A stretch of 46,069 nt of DNA, from contig CAZVRZ010000023.1 in NCBI GenBank assembly GCA_964629965.1, forward strand, positions 1-46,069, written 5' to 3'. A program made the position numbers and the translations under genes. Shown here one piece after another: positions 35,195 through 44,232 of this stretch. The stretch comes from CAZVRZ01 sp964629965 (lineage in GTDB: Bacteria; Chloroflexota; Anaerolineae; Anaerolineales; UBA4823). The notes under the pieces are model-generated. The model searched no databases. It had not been told where the DNA came from and worked only from the letters and a program-made list of their open reading frames with translations. The stretch's first letter is position 1. The number at the start of each line of letters is the position of its first letter.

Positions 35195-35890
35195 TCAGGC
35201 GTTGTATTCAACGCTCTCGTCTTCTTTCTTCTTCAACTCTTCTTCCTCTACAGCCGGCAGCTCTTGACGTTGAACAGGACGGCTGAGACCATCGTTGGCA
35301 GACAGGGCGGCTGGTTTTCCCAAGGAGGCCTGGCGAGCGATATCATCAGCTTTTTGCTCAAACGAATCACCAGGTTCGTTTACTTTCATAGACCCGCTGC
35401 CCGAAACCTGACCCGTGTTTTGTTGAACCACATGCGCCACTTCATGGGTTACCAATTCCTGTCCGGCAGAAGTATGCGGATCGTAACGCCCATCCCTGAA
35501 GAAAATATCATTACCGGTTGTAAAGGCACGCGCCCCCAATTTCTGGTTTAAAGAATCTGCTTCCGGTGAAGTGTGCACGCGCACCTGGGTAAGATCGTAG
35601 CCCAGAGAAGGTTCCAACTGGTCGCGCAAGGAATTGTCCAAGGTCTGGCCGCCGCCGCGTTCCTGGTTAATGCGATCCCGAGTTTCATCCTCTACCTCAA
35701 AGGAACCGGCTGCAGCCGGTAAACCACTACGCTGCAAGATCATCCGTTGAACCGTGCGATTGCCAACCTGCTTCTGAAGCTGCATTACTCCGCGAGCGGC
35801 CTCCCTTTTGACCGTGGGAACATCCGTTTGCGTTTTTCGCCGCCGGACGCCGCTTTTAGAGCGCTTGTCTTTTGGAATGAATTCGGACAT
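35195..35890 (-). CDS. DUF4157 (eCIS core domain) metalloprotease-like protein
   Basis: The product (231 aa from ATG 35890) has a basic N-terminus, a helical segment and the DUF4157 domain (HTSPEADSLNQKLGARAFTTGNDIFF, then SAGQELVTHEVAHVVQQ) with the metallopeptidase-type HEVAH motif (H149, E150, H153). This domain is frequent in proteins carried by or encoded with eCIS; several eCIS effectors have it. There is no further toxin domain here, so it may be cargo, an adaptor or a processing protease. GGAGG is right before the ATG. The last residues (SVEYNA) and stop are formed by a mini-hairpin repeat. Confidence 0.9.
   Translation of the reverse strand: MSEFIPKDKRSKSGVRRRKTQTDVPTVKREAARGVMQLQKQVGNRTVQRMILQRSGLPAAAGSFEVEDETRDRINQERGGGQTLDNSLRDQLEPSLGYDLTQVRVHTSPEADSLNQKLGARAFTTGNDIFFRDGRYDPHTSAGQELVTHEVAHVVQQNTGQVSGSGSMKVNEPGDSFEQKADDIARQASLGKPAALSANDGLSRPVQRQELPAVEEEELKKKEDESVEYNA
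35199..35214. repeat. 6-4-6 mini-hairpin at the DUF4157 C-terminus
   Basis: GCGTTG-TATT-CAACGC is perfect and encodes the last codons (VEYNA) just before the stop. Confidence 0.7.
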
Positions 35891-35941
35891 TTTCACCTCC
35901 GGAATAATTACTCATCATATTTTGATCGAATTGTGCCCAAC

Positions 35942-37093
35942 TCACTGGTCCACCACCTTGCGGCGCATGGTTTCATATTCTGCTTTCACCACTGCAAACC
36001 GGTTAGCGCCCCAGCGTTGGCGCATTTCAAACAGCCTGGGTTCGAAAGTGGCTTTCGCTACTTCAGGGCCCAATAAATCTCCCAGGGTGACCCAACCAAC
36101 AACCAGTGCTTCATAGGCGGTCAATTGATCATTCCTGGCTTCGGCCAACTGGGCAATAGTAACTGCAGCCGACACATAAGAAATGGGTGCAACGGCTTCC
36201 AAAGCCAGGTCGCGCGCCAGGCGGGCAGCTTTCATAGCAGCCAGAACACGCTCCCCATCTATTGTTGAACCATCCGGGGAATTACCAGGGACAAGCGCCT
36301 GAGCAGCCTGGAGTAGATATAAATCAGCCTGGGCATGTGAATCACCCATCTGTTCAGCTGTCTGCATGGCTTGCTGAATCAGGGTTGAAATCCGGCTGCG
36401 AATTTCACTGGCATGGGGGGCATTACGATATAGATCATCGTTACGATATAGATCGTCGTAATTGGATTGCAGGATATACTGCAAAGCCGTGGCGCGTTCG
36501 ATCTGAACACGCAAAGCCGTGGTCAGGTCTCCAGCGTGCTCGAGATGTTCCTGCGCCTCTGCCAGGATGCTTTCGGCTTGCATGAATTGACCTGCCTGGC
36601 TCAAGGCTTGGGCCAGACGACGCTGCAAGGCTGCCAGAGCAGTTGAAACCATTCCTGCCTGGTGGCCAATTTCCAGAGCCTGGCGATAAAATTCAGCGGC
36701 TGTTACACCATTGCTGCGTGCCAGCGCAATCTCGCCCAATTCAGTGTTTGCAGATACGCGAATCGGAAGATATGAGGCCTGCGACGAATTCTCAACAGCA
36801 ATGGTATCTGCATGGCGAGCGCGCTGCTCGGCTCCGTCCAGATCACCATGCAGGCGGCACAACGTGGCTGCCATATGCGTGCAGCGAGCCTCATCATATT
36901 GCCGGCCGCGCTGGCTATGGATTTGAGCAGCCTCATCAAGTCCTTCTCGCGCAGAACGGACCTGGCCTTGTTGAATGAGGAAATCGGCGTGATACATTAA
37001 GGCTTCAGCCAGATCATCCAGGTTGCCACTTTGGCGAGCCTGGCGAAGCTGTTCCTCACTATTTAGTTTTCCCTGCGCATCTTGCATACTCAT
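35942..37093 (-). CDS. TPR-like helical repeat protein of the eCIS locus
   Basis: The product (383 aa from ATG 37093, AGGA seven bases upstream) is almost wholly alpha-helical, with degenerate TPR pairs (for example LDDLAEALMYHADFLIQQGQVRSAREGLDEAAQIHSQRGRQYDEARC and TAAEFYRQALEIGHQAGMVSTALAALQRRLAQALSQAGQFMQAESILAEAQEHLEHAGD). No enzyme motif is present. TPR proteins usually serve as scaffolds or chaperones; here the gene sits between the giant tape-measure/cargo-like protein and the DUF4157 protein, so a cargo-loading role is conceivable. A repeated NDDLYR stretch near residue 225 comes from a 15-nt duplication. Confidence 0.75.
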   Translation of the reverse strand: MSMQDAQGKLNSEEQLRQARQSGNLDDLAEALMYHADFLIQQGQVRSAREGLDEAAQIHSQRGRQYDEARCTHMAATLCRLHGDLDGAEQRARHADTIAVENSSQASYLPIRVSANTELGEIALARSNGVTAAEFYRQALEIGHQAGMVSTALAALQRRLAQALSQAGQFMQAESILAEAQEHLEHAGDLTTALRVQIERATALQYILQSNYDDLYRNDDLYRNAPHASEIRSRISTLIQQAMQTAEQMGDSHAQADLYLLQAAQALVPGNSPDGSTIDGERVLAAMKAARLARDLALEAVAPISYVSAAVTIAQLAEARNDQLTAYEALVVGWVTLGDLLGPEVAKATFEPRLFEMRQRWGANRFAVVKAEYETMRRKVVDQ

Positions 37094-37115
37094 GACCACT
37101 TCCTAAATTTACGGT

Positions 37116-37132
37116 GCGGTGTTCTTTACCAT
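37116..37132. repeat. Degraded 5-7-5 mini-hairpin
   Basis: GCGGT-GTTCTTT-ACCAT keeps the loop seen at 28659 and, reversed, in the third unit at 9157, with three of five pairs left. It lies between the 1562-aa and TPR genes, beside a broken TACT unit near 37155. Confidence 0.5.
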
Positions 37133-37159
37133 CTGAATCTACTCGCCGGCGCGAGGTAC

Positions 37160-40100
37160 TCATTCACCCGCTTCCTGGACAATATAGCCTTGACTTTCCA
37201 GGCGGCTGCGCGTCTCCTGACTGGCGACCTGCCGGGCAGCCTGGTGTTCGACGGCCCAGGCTTGCAAACGCTCTTCCAGGGTTTGCGCCTGGGTCTGCTT
37301 TTGGCCTACAGCTTCCTCGAGCTGGTTTTTCTCCTGTGCAGCCTCTGTTTTAGCCTGCTGGGCTTCATTCAATTTTTGATCGTTCGCCTGCTGCAGGCCC
37401 TGAGCACCATCCTGAGCAGTTTGTGCATCCTCCTGAGCAGCGACACCTTGCTGTTGAGATGCATCCAGGCGCCCCTGGTTGCTTTGCAGTTCAGCCTGGC
37501 GAGCAGGTTGGGCCTCGTTCTGGGATGCCATCTGAACCGCCATTTGAGCAAAAGCAGCCAACATGCGAGAAGCATCACCGTTCATGCGCAGCATAGCGCC
37601 GCCAACATCCCCCGGAAGCATGGAGGCGTAATGGGTGAAGCGTTCAAACGCTGCCAGAGGAACAGTTACGGCAGTCAAGCCTGCAGCCCGGCTGGGATAA
37701 CCTGATATGAGACTCTGCGATTCTTGCTGGCGCTGCTGCTGCGCCTGGTTAGCCTGTTGGCGGTTGGCAACGGCTTGCTGGTGCGCTTGAGCCGCGGTGA
37801 CTGCGCCGCCGGTTTCCGTGACAGCTTGCTGGATAGAGCCCTGATTGCCCTGGTGCTGCTGAACCTGAGCATCCATTTGCTGCTCGCCTTGTTCGGCCTG
37901 GGCACGAGCCCCCAGCAAGTTAACAATTTCATCCTTAATTTGGGCTAACTGCTCTGGCGTGCCAGGAGGATCTGGATAATTGGGGTTTACCCGTTCAACA
38001 CCTGCACCTACCGGCGCCTGAGCATCAGTTGGCCCAGCCGGGGCGGATTCTTCTCCTGCCGGAGCTTCAGATGCCGCCCGCCCGGCTGCTTCTTCCCCCG
38101 GAGTTTCAGAAACGGACTCCCCTGTGGGCATACCGCCCAAGCCTCCTTCCGCTGTAATTTCAGATACCGCCTGCCCAGTTCTTTCTCCTTCTGAGGTTTC
38201 AGAAACCTCCCGGCCCGCCTCGGGTGCTGCAGCAGGCCCTGCTTCTGACTGTCCTTCGGATTGTCTCACCACACCCTGAGCTCGTTGTTGGGCAATTCTA
38301 CTTGCCTCTTGGCGAACAAGATTCGGCCCGGTCTCATTTGCGCCTACAGGGCGGGAAATAGCTAGAGTAGGCGCATAAGCACCCGGACCTGTAGAAATCA
38401 TTTGCGTCGGAGCGGTGGCGCCCGGACCGGTGGGCACCATCTGCGTTTGGGCATACGCACCTGGGCCAGTAGGCACCATCTGAGTCGAAGCAGCGGCGGC
38501 AGGTAATGCCTGCGTTGGAGCCGTGGCGCCAGGGCCTGTAGGAATCATTTGCGTTGGAGCCGTGGCGCCCGGACCGGTGGGCATCATCTGCGTTTGGGCG
38601 TACGCACCTGGGCCAGTAGGCACCATCTGAGTCGAAGCAGCGGCAGCAGGCAATGCCTGCGTTGGAGCCGTGGCACCAGGGCCTGTAGGGATCATTTGCG
38701 TTGGAGCAGCAGCACCTGGGCCGGTGGGCACCATCTGCGTTTGGGCATACGCACCTGGGCCAGTAGGCACCATCTGGGTCGGAGGAGGTGCGGCGGCAGG
38801 CAGCGCCTGCGTTGGAGCCGTTCCTATATCCGGGGTTGCAGGGCGCCCCCCGCCAGTTCCAGAGCCTAGCGAACCAACTGGGCCCGCACGCCAGCCTGGG
38901 GGTTGCGGAGCACCAGGGTAAACATCAGCGGGATTGACCACGTCCATTTCCATCACCGGATTACGTGACCCCGGAGGTCGCGGGGGAAGCGGCTCACCAA
39001 CAGGACCTGAGTGCCAGCCAGCCGGTTGTGGAACGCCGGGGGCAACCTCTGCTGGGTTGACCGTATGCATTTGCTGAACCGGATTGCGTGGAGACGCTGG
39101 TGCAGGGGCAGTGCCAGGCAAGGTAGGCGCGGTGCCAACATCTACCTGCGTAGGGGCATGTACGCCTGGGCCGGTAGGCGTCATCTGGGTGGGAGCATGT
39201 GCGCCCGGATCCGTAGGGGTCATGATGGTAGGCGCAGTGCCAACATCTACCTGCGTGGGAGCATGTGCGCCTGGCCCGGTGGGGGTCATGATGGTAGGCG
39301 CAGTACCAACATCTACCTGCGTAGGGGCATGTGCGCCTGGCCCGGTGGGCGTCATCTGGGTGGGAGCATGCGCGCCCGGACCAGTAGGGGTCATGATGGT
39401 AGGCGCAGTGCTAACATCTACCTGCGTGGGGGCATGTGCGCCTGGCCCGGTGGGCGTCATCTGGGTGGGAGCATGCGCGCCCGGACCCGTGGGGGTCATG
39501 ATGGTAGGCGCAGTGCCCAAAGATGTGTCTCCGGGAGGGCGAGCGCTGGTAGGCGGTTCAAAGCGCACAACCGGACCTTCTCCGGCAGCAGGTGCGCGTG
39601 ATCCAGGCGGGCGCGGGGTTGGCGCCTCCGCGTGAGGCGTGGGAGCTTCGCCACCGCCACGTGGTCGTGCACCGCCACCACCAACTTCGGACGCGCGCCC
39701 ACCTGCCCAGGCGCCCAAGGCCGCCCCAGAGGCAGCCGCAGCTTGGGCCAGGCCAGATCCCTGGGATTCTACTGCGCGTGGATCAGCCTGACTGGTAAAT
39801 GTGTGCAAAGCACGGAAGAGCAAAACGCAAGGCTGCAAAACAGCCGCATTGATAGCATCCAGGATGCCGCTGGCAATCCCGATTCCTAAAGCAATAGAAG
39901 AGAGAGTTGCTGCCAGCGGCGAGGCCACGCCCACGGTGATCACGGTAATAATCCACATAGCAGCCGAGATGATCCCGATGACCCCGGCAATCACGTTCAT
40001 GATATTCGTGGCGACATCAATAATTTCTGAAATAGCGGCAATGCTATTCGCCAAGGTTTCATAGATCGAACTACCCTCACCAAAACGGCCAATAGTAGCC

Positions 40101-41848
40101 GACGTTTGCCCCCAATCGCGGGTTGCCAGGCCATAGACAGACATCGCTCCGCCTAAAATTGCTCCGACACCCGGTATAGGAATAAAACGCGCCGCGGCGC
40201 GTCCGACCAATCCCATACCAAGGCCCATGGCTACGCCCATCGCCATGCCAGTCAACAACCCACCGCCGGCAGACTCGGCAATGAATTCAGCGCGTTCCAT
40301 CGAGCCCGCTTCACCCACCCGGCCACGAGCGCCAGCCCAACGCTCGTGTTCGGCTAATTCGCTATCGATCGTCGCCAGATCGCCTGTGGGCATGCCGCCC
40401 AGGCCTCCTGCTGCACCACCTTCGGCAGCAGCAGATCCGGGTTCACCACCTGCCCCGCCTGCTTCTCCACCAGCTTGCGGAGCGGATACCGGACCACCTG
40501 CAACGCCGCCCGAAGCACCACCCGCTGCGCCACCTGCCTGGGGCGTACCTAGCGGGCCGCTGGCAACACCTCCCGCTGCGCCACCCGCCACACCACCTGC
40601 CTGGGGCGTACCTAACGGGCCACTGGCGATACCTCCCGCTGCGCCACCCGCCGCACCACCTACCTGGGACGTACCTAACAGGCCACTGGCGATACCTCCC
40701 GCTGCGCCACCCGCCGCACCACCTACCTGGGGCACACCTAACGGGCCGCCGGCTATACCTCCCACCGCACCACCTGCAACACCGCCCAAGGATGGAAATT
40801 TTTGCGGGCCGCTGGCCTGTTCAAGTGGCTTTTTTACCTCTGGCTTGATCGGCTCTTTTTCATCAAGAGCGCCTGGCTTTTTATCATCTGGCGAAAAAGT
40901 CTTCGCCTCCGGTTTGCCTGGAGCCGCTTCGCCAGCCCTGGCAGCGTTTCCTCCAATGAGGGCTGCACCTTCGAGCTTAGCGCCTGAGGTAATATCGCTC
41001 GAAGGTGCAGGCAGTCCACCCGCATCATCTTTTTCGTTTCCACCAGCCCGCGCCCCTTCCACTGCGCCCAATTGTGGCAGCGCCATGTTAGGCGAGGCCG
41101 CTGCCCTACCTGCGCCATCGGCTGCGCGAGGGAGTTGGTCGCCGGTTACATTCCCTGCGAGGTCCGGTGAGGATATCGGTGGGCGAACGGTGTTCGATAG
41201 AGGAGAAGGCTTCTCACCCGGCGAGGCCATTGATCCACCGGCACCCTCTGTTGAGAGCGCCGCGCCTGCGATGTCCGGCGAGGATATCGGTGGGCGGGCA
41301 GCATTCGAAAGCGAACCGATCGAGCCGCCCGATGCAATCGGCCCAGGGGAAGTTATCGAGGCTTGCTCTGGGGTGTTTTCAGCCGGCGCCGGCGTGGATG
41401 AGGAGGTATTTATATCTTCATCTTCCAAATCCGCTGGGGGAGGGCGCCTGAGCGAAGTGACCGGCTGCGCGGGCGAACTGACACCGATAAGAGAACGCTG
41501 AATCACACCATCCACTAGTTGCTGCATGTGTTGGTTGCCTTGCGCGCCGCCGATGGCACTGCCCAGCGACCGTTGTTGGCCTCCCAACAAAGCAGGGTGA
41601 CCATGATCTGCCCTGCGGTGGTTTGCATCGCAATCGTTGTCTCGCCCCTTGGCGCCATCTCCCTGGCCAAGCAGATTTCGTAATCGATCGACCTGATCGT
41701 CAAGCGATCCGGCAGAAAGCAAGCCATTCGGACCATATAGGATTTCCGACAGCACCGGAGAATTCCGATCAAAAGTGTCAACCGGTTTTTTCTGCTCCCG
41801 CACAATCGATGGAGCTTTTACCTGGTTCGAATGGATTGGCCCTTTCAT
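37160..41848 (-). CDS. 1562-aa low-complexity protein with hydrophobic core and coiled coil; possible tape measure or cargo
   Basis: Its start follows the ATPase stop by one base. Residues 1-120 are polar with a LGSAIGGAQGNQHMQQLVDGVIQ segment. Gly/Ala/Pro-rich sequence follows, including five 21-aa repeats (about 355-459). A strongly hydrophobic helical block spans about 527-684 (MAMGVAMGLGMGLVGRAAARF, then IMNVIAGVIGIISAAMWIITVI). Two regions of PTGPGAHAPTQ-type repeats come next (about 780-907 and 1017-1154). The last 260 residues are Gln-rich coiled coil. A tape measure would explain the hydrophobic block, coiled coil and place next to the AAA ATPase (compare Afp14-Afp15); a pore-forming cargo is the alternative. 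No catalytic motif was seen. Confidence 0.75.
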   Translation of the reverse strand: MKGPIHSNQVKAPSIVREQKKPVDTFDRNSPVLSEILYGPNGLLSAGSLDDQVDRLRNLLGQGDGAKGRDNDCDANHRRADHGHPALLGGQQRSLGSAIGGAQGNQHMQQLVDGVIQRSLIGVSSPAQPVTSLRRPPPADLEDEDINTSSSTPAPAENTPEQASITSPGPIASGGSIGSLSNAARPPISSPDIAGAALSTEGAGGSMASPGEKPSPLSNTVRPPISSPDLAGNVTGDQLPRAADGAGRAAASPNMALPQLGAVEGARAGGNEKDDAGGLPAPSSDITSGAKLEGAALIGGNAARAGEAAPGKPEAKTFSPDDKKPGALDEKEPIKPEVKKPLEQASGPQKFPSLGGVAGGAVGGIAGGPLGVPQVGGAAGGAAGGIASGLLGTSQVGGAAGGAAGGIASGPLGTPQAGGVAGGAAGGVASGPLGTPQAGGAAGGASGGVAGGPVSAPQAGGEAGGAGGEPGSAAAEGGAAGGLGGMPTGDLATIDSELAEHERWAGARGRVGEAGSMERAEFIAESAGGGLLTGMAMGVAMGLGMGLVGRAAARFIPIPGVGAILGGAMSVYGLATRDWGQTSATIGRFGEGSSIYETLANSIAAISEIIDVATNIMNVIAGVIGIISAAMWIITVITVGVASPLAATLSSIALGIGIASGILDAINAAVLQPCVLLFRALHTFTSQADPRAVESQGSGLAQAAAASGAALGAWAGGRASEVGGGGARPRGGGEAPTPHAEAPTPRPPGSRAPAAGEGPVVRFEPPTSARPPGDTSLGTAPTIMTPTGPGAHAPTQMTPTGPGAHAPTQVDVSTAPTIMTPTGPGAHAPTQMTPTGPGAHAPTQVDVGTAPTIMTPTGPGAHAPTQVDVGTAPTIMTPTDPGAHAPTQMTPTGPGVHAPTQVDVGTAPTLPGTAPAPASPRNPVQQMHTVNPAEVAPGVPQPAGWHSGPVGEPLPPRPPGSRNPVMEMDVVNPADVYPGAPQPPGWRAGPVGSLGSGTGGGRPATPDIGTAPTQALPAAAPPPTQMVPTGPGAYAQTQMVPTGPGAAAPTQMIPTGPGATAPTQALPAAAASTQMVPTGPGAYAQTQMMPTGPGATAPTQMIPTGPGATAPTQALPAAAASTQMVPTGPGAYAQTQMVPTGPGATAPTQMISTGPGAYAPTLAISRPVGANETGPNLVRQEASRIAQQRAQGVVRQSEGQSEAGPAAAPEAGREVSETSEGERTGQAVSEITAEGGLGGMPTGESVSETPGEEAAGRAASEAPAGEESAPAGPTDAQAPVGAGVERVNPNYPDPPGTPEQLAQIKDEIVNLLGARAQAEQGEQQMDAQVQQHQGNQGSIQQAVTETGGAVTAAQAHQQAVANRQQANQAQQQRQQESQSLISGYPSRAAGLTAVTVPLAAFERFTHYASMLPGDVGGAMLRMNGDASRMLAAFAQMAVQMASQNEAQPARQAELQSNQGRLDASQQQGVAAQEDAQTAQDGAQGLQQANDQKLNEAQQAKTEAAQEKNQLEEAVGQKQTQAQTLEERLQAWAVEHQAARQVASQETRSRLESQGYIVQEAGE
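38390..38800. repeat. Coding tandem repeats, PTGPGA(Y/T)A(Q/P)TQ type
   Basis: Near-identical units of about 33 and 45 bases alternate in the 1562-aa gene, encoding VPTGPGAYAQTQ, IPTGPGATAPTQ and ALPAAAASTQ. High identity between units suggests recent expansion and possible assembly or slippage variation. Confidence 0.85.
39130..39510. repeat. Coding tandem repeats, PTGPGAHAPTQ type
   Basis: Units encode MTPTGPGAHAPTQ and VDVGTAPTI in a regular alternation in the 1562-aa gene. The periodicity is close to that of 38390-38800 but the unit sequence differs. Confidence 0.85.
40472..40786. repeat. Five 63-nt glycine-rich coding repeats
   Basis: Five 21-aa units, typified by GGAAGGAAGGIASGPLGTPQA, occur in the 1562-aa gene. 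The complementary strand gives a long Pro/Ala open frame that is only a shadow. Confidence 0.85.
41615..41631. repeat. 5-7-5 mini-hairpin near the start of the 1562-aa gene
   Basis: GCGGT-GGTTTGC-ATCGC pairs over five bases with one wobble and is read in frame as CDANHR. Confidence 0.6.
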
Positions 41849-41849
41849 C

Positions 41850-44213
41850 TCAGTTTAGCCTCAAATCATCTTCGCCAATTAATCGTCCCATCTTTTGTAG
41901 TTCACGGCGAGTTCCATGCAACAGGTGATCCATCGTGACCTGACCACTGTCTGCTGCTGCCAGGTACGAGGCGCTAACAATGATGTTGCGGATATTTCCA
42001 CCAGCCAGGCGGAAACGGCGCGCCAGGATTTCAAAATCGAGATCGGAAGCACAAGGCACATCCGGGGGAAAAAGTGTTTTCCAAATTTGCAGGCGCTGCT
42101 CTTCGTCCGGGAATGGAAAGTCCACTGCGAATTGCAAACGACGAGTAAAAGCATCATCGAGATTGGCGCGCAAGTTGGTTGCCAAAATCGTCACACCATC
42201 ATAGGCCTCCATGCGCTGCAATAGGTAGCTGATCTCGATGTTAGCATAGCGATCGTGAGCATCTTTCACCTCCGAACGCTTGCCAAAGATTGCATCAGCC
42301 TCATCAAAGAAAAGGATTGCGTTACTACTCGAAGCCTCGTTAAAAATGCGCTCCAGGTTCTTTTCGGTTTCACCGATATATTTGCTCACTACGGTGGAAA
42401 GGTCGATCTTATAGAGATCCAAACCCAATTCTCGAGCAATAATCTCGGCAGCCATCGTTTTGCCTGTTCCAGGAGGCCCGGCAAACAAGACGGTTACGCC
42501 CTGGCTGGAGGTCAATTTGCGTCCCAGACCCCAGGCTTCCAACACCAACGGGCGGCCGCGAACGGTATCAATGAGCTCCCGCAAAAGCGCTCGCTGGTCT
42601 TCGGGCACGATAATGTCGTCCCAATCGTAACGCGGCGTGATCTTGCGAGCCAGGTTGACCAAATTGGGATTAGAATGCGATCGGGCAGCCGCAAAGAGAT
42701 CATCCAACTGCATCGCACTGCCGCGCTGAGCTGCCCAATCGCGAGCCGTTAGGACAGCATCCCGGATCTGCCCACTGGTCAAACGAAACTGACCGGCAAG
42801 CATGTGGAGCTCGGGGATAGGCGATTTGCCGGCTTGCCCTGGTTTCATATCAGCCTGGATATAATAGCGCCACAATTCATATCGTTCGGAAAAAGGCGGG
42901 ATACCCAGTTCTAACCATAACAAGCGGCGCTCGCGTTCGATCCCTTGCACCTGCCAGAGCGATTTACCAGACAACAGGATGAAATCCGGATAGGCAAACA
43001 CCTCGCTGAGAAGAGCAGCAAAAAGCGCATCTCCTTCATCACCACCGCGGTGTTCCACATCCCTCAGATCCCAGCCTTTGAAATAAGGCAGTGCGCCTAG
43101 CAAATGAGCATCTCGCAGGGCAAGCTGCACCAACAGCAAACGGCGATCTACAGCAGCAGAAAGCGCCCCACTGCCATCCTCGGGCGCAATCCTCGAATAT
43201 GCCCGGCTCGATCCCGACGCCAAGGCGGTCAAATCCACTTCAAACAGGAAACGTTCCAAGCGGCTGGCCAGGTAACGAGCTGCGATATCCTGCCCAGATT
43301 GATCCACGCCATGTAAGACCAGAACCGGGGGAGAGGCAGGCATACGCGCCAGGTAATCGAGCTGCGCCCGAACTTCGGCATTGCAGAACAGCGCTTCGGC
43401 GGGAGTTGTACTCAACTCGCTGTTGGGGCAGGTCTCAGACCTGCCCGTACTACTCAACTCAGGTGTGCTACGGTCGGAAGAGGAGGGCAAATGTGGTACA
43501 AACCACCGCAGGCGAGAGTGCAGCGCTAACTCTGGCGGGAAATGATATTGGCCTACTAACCAGGATACAATGGTATCATCCGCGGCCAGTACCTGATTGA
43601 GCAAGATAGGTTGTCCACCGCCGGCATCATTGACATACTCCAACAAACGATTGCGAAACAGCGGCGCCTGTTCTCTGAAAGAGGACAAACGCATGAGCCG
43701 CTTGGGGTCTGGTGGTTCCAAAAGATCAAGGATCAGGTTGACGGTTGGCCGTTTACGGGTCACATCATCCTGCAGATAGGCATACAAGCGCTCGTAACGC
43801 AGGTCGAGAGAGGCAGCCGCACAGATCAAAAATGCATCCAGTTCAAAAGGCTGCAATCCGAAAATAGAGCGCAGCATCTCCAGGCGTAAGGTTTTTCCTT
43901 CTTCGGCCGCCTGCTGCACGATCTGAGCAACCCGCTGCCTGGCAACTTGAAGTTCGCCTTCGAAGCGGGCTTCTTCTGGCGCTGATAGCTGCACTTGAGC
44001 CCCCCAGTGACTGGAAAAAGGACGATCCAACAGAGCAGCGGTCTCATGATCAGAAACATACAAACCGCGGAACGAGTCGCCCCACTCCTGCCCTGCTGCC
44101 TGCCACAGAGCCACCTGGCGTCGAATCATAACATCCAGCCGAGAGATTTCGGCCTGCAGATGAAGAAAACTCAATTCTTGTTCCGAACCATACGCTGGAC
44201 CACCCAGTACCAT
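41850..44213 (-). CDS. eCIS AAA+ ATPase (Afp15-like)
   Basis: The 787-aa protein has an N-terminal helical and winged-helix region, a degenerate first ATPase-like section, and a C-terminal AAA+ domain with Walker A GPPGTGKTMAAE (K585), Walker B FFDEADAIFGKR (D637, E638) and a sensor/arginine finger segment (ATNLRANLDDAFTRRLQFAVDFPFPD). ATPases of this type are core eCIS genes and are needed for particle assembly in studied systems, though their exact step is not known. GAGGAG stands six bases before the ATG. An in-frame repeat-derived insert lies at residues about 252-274. Confidence 0.94.
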   Translation of the reverse strand: MVLGGPAYGSEQELSFLHLQAEISRLDVMIRRQVALWQAAGQEWGDSFRGLYVSDHETAALLDRPFSSHWGAQVQLSAPEEARFEGELQVARQRVAQIVQQAAEEGKTLRLEMLRSIFGLQPFELDAFLICAAASLDLRYERLYAYLQDDVTRKRPTVNLILDLLEPPDPKRLMRLSSFREQAPLFRNRLLEYVNDAGGGQPILLNQVLAADDTIVSWLVGQYHFPPELALHSRLRWFVPHLPSSSDRSTPELSSTGRSETCPNSELSTTPAEALFCNAEVRAQLDYLARMPASPPVLVLHGVDQSGQDIAARYLASRLERFLFEVDLTALASGSSRAYSRIAPEDGSGALSAAVDRRLLLVQLALRDAHLLGALPYFKGWDLRDVEHRGGDEGDALFAALLSEVFAYPDFILLSGKSLWQVQGIERERRLLWLELGIPPFSERYELWRYYIQADMKPGQAGKSPIPELHMLAGQFRLTSGQIRDAVLTARDWAAQRGSAMQLDDLFAAARSHSNPNLVNLARKITPRYDWDDIIVPEDQRALLRELIDTVRGRPLVLEAWGLGRKLTSSQGVTVLFAGPPGTGKTMAAEIIARELGLDLYKIDLSTVVSKYIGETEKNLERIFNEASSSNAILFFDEADAIFGKRSEVKDAHDRYANIEISYLLQRMEAYDGVTILATNLRANLDDAFTRRLQFAVDFPFPDEEQRLQIWKTLFPPDVPCASDLDFEILARRFRLAGGNIRNIIVSASYLAAADSGQVTMDHLLHGTRRELQKMGRLIGEDDLRLN
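43403..43455. repeat. Composite palindromic insert in the AAA+ gene
   Basis: GAGTTG-TACT-CAACTC (43403-43418) is followed by a perfect palindrome with ten-base arms GGGCAGGTCT (43426-43435) and AGACCTGCCC (43437-43446), then a degraded TACT unit near 43447-43455. It is in frame and adds ELSSTGRSETCPNSELSTTP to the protein. Confidence 0.8.
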
Positions 44214-44232
44214 TGGTCACTCCTCAACAACT

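Noticed and set aside
39084..39635. Plus-strand Gly/Val/Cys-rich open frames
   Set aside because: Antisense of the PTGPGAHAPTQ repeats; repetition follows the minus-strand codons and no start signal is present.
40227..41501. Plus-strand 424-aa Pro/Ala-rich open frame
   Set aside because: It is the exact antisense of the glycine-rich repeats of the 1562-aa protein. It has no ribosome site and no domain, and stays open only because of GC-rich repeat composition.
15584..44213. Type VI secretion system
   Set aside because: The kinase/FHA logic is similar, but the sheath is one polypeptide, tubes are gp19-like, the adaptor has LysM, and the TssJLM membrane complex and ClpV are missing; the gene order is that of eCIS.
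15584..44213. Prophage
   Set aside because: No head, portal, terminase, integrase or lysis genes and no attachment sites were seen. ATPase, DUF4157 and DUF4255 genes mark an injection system.
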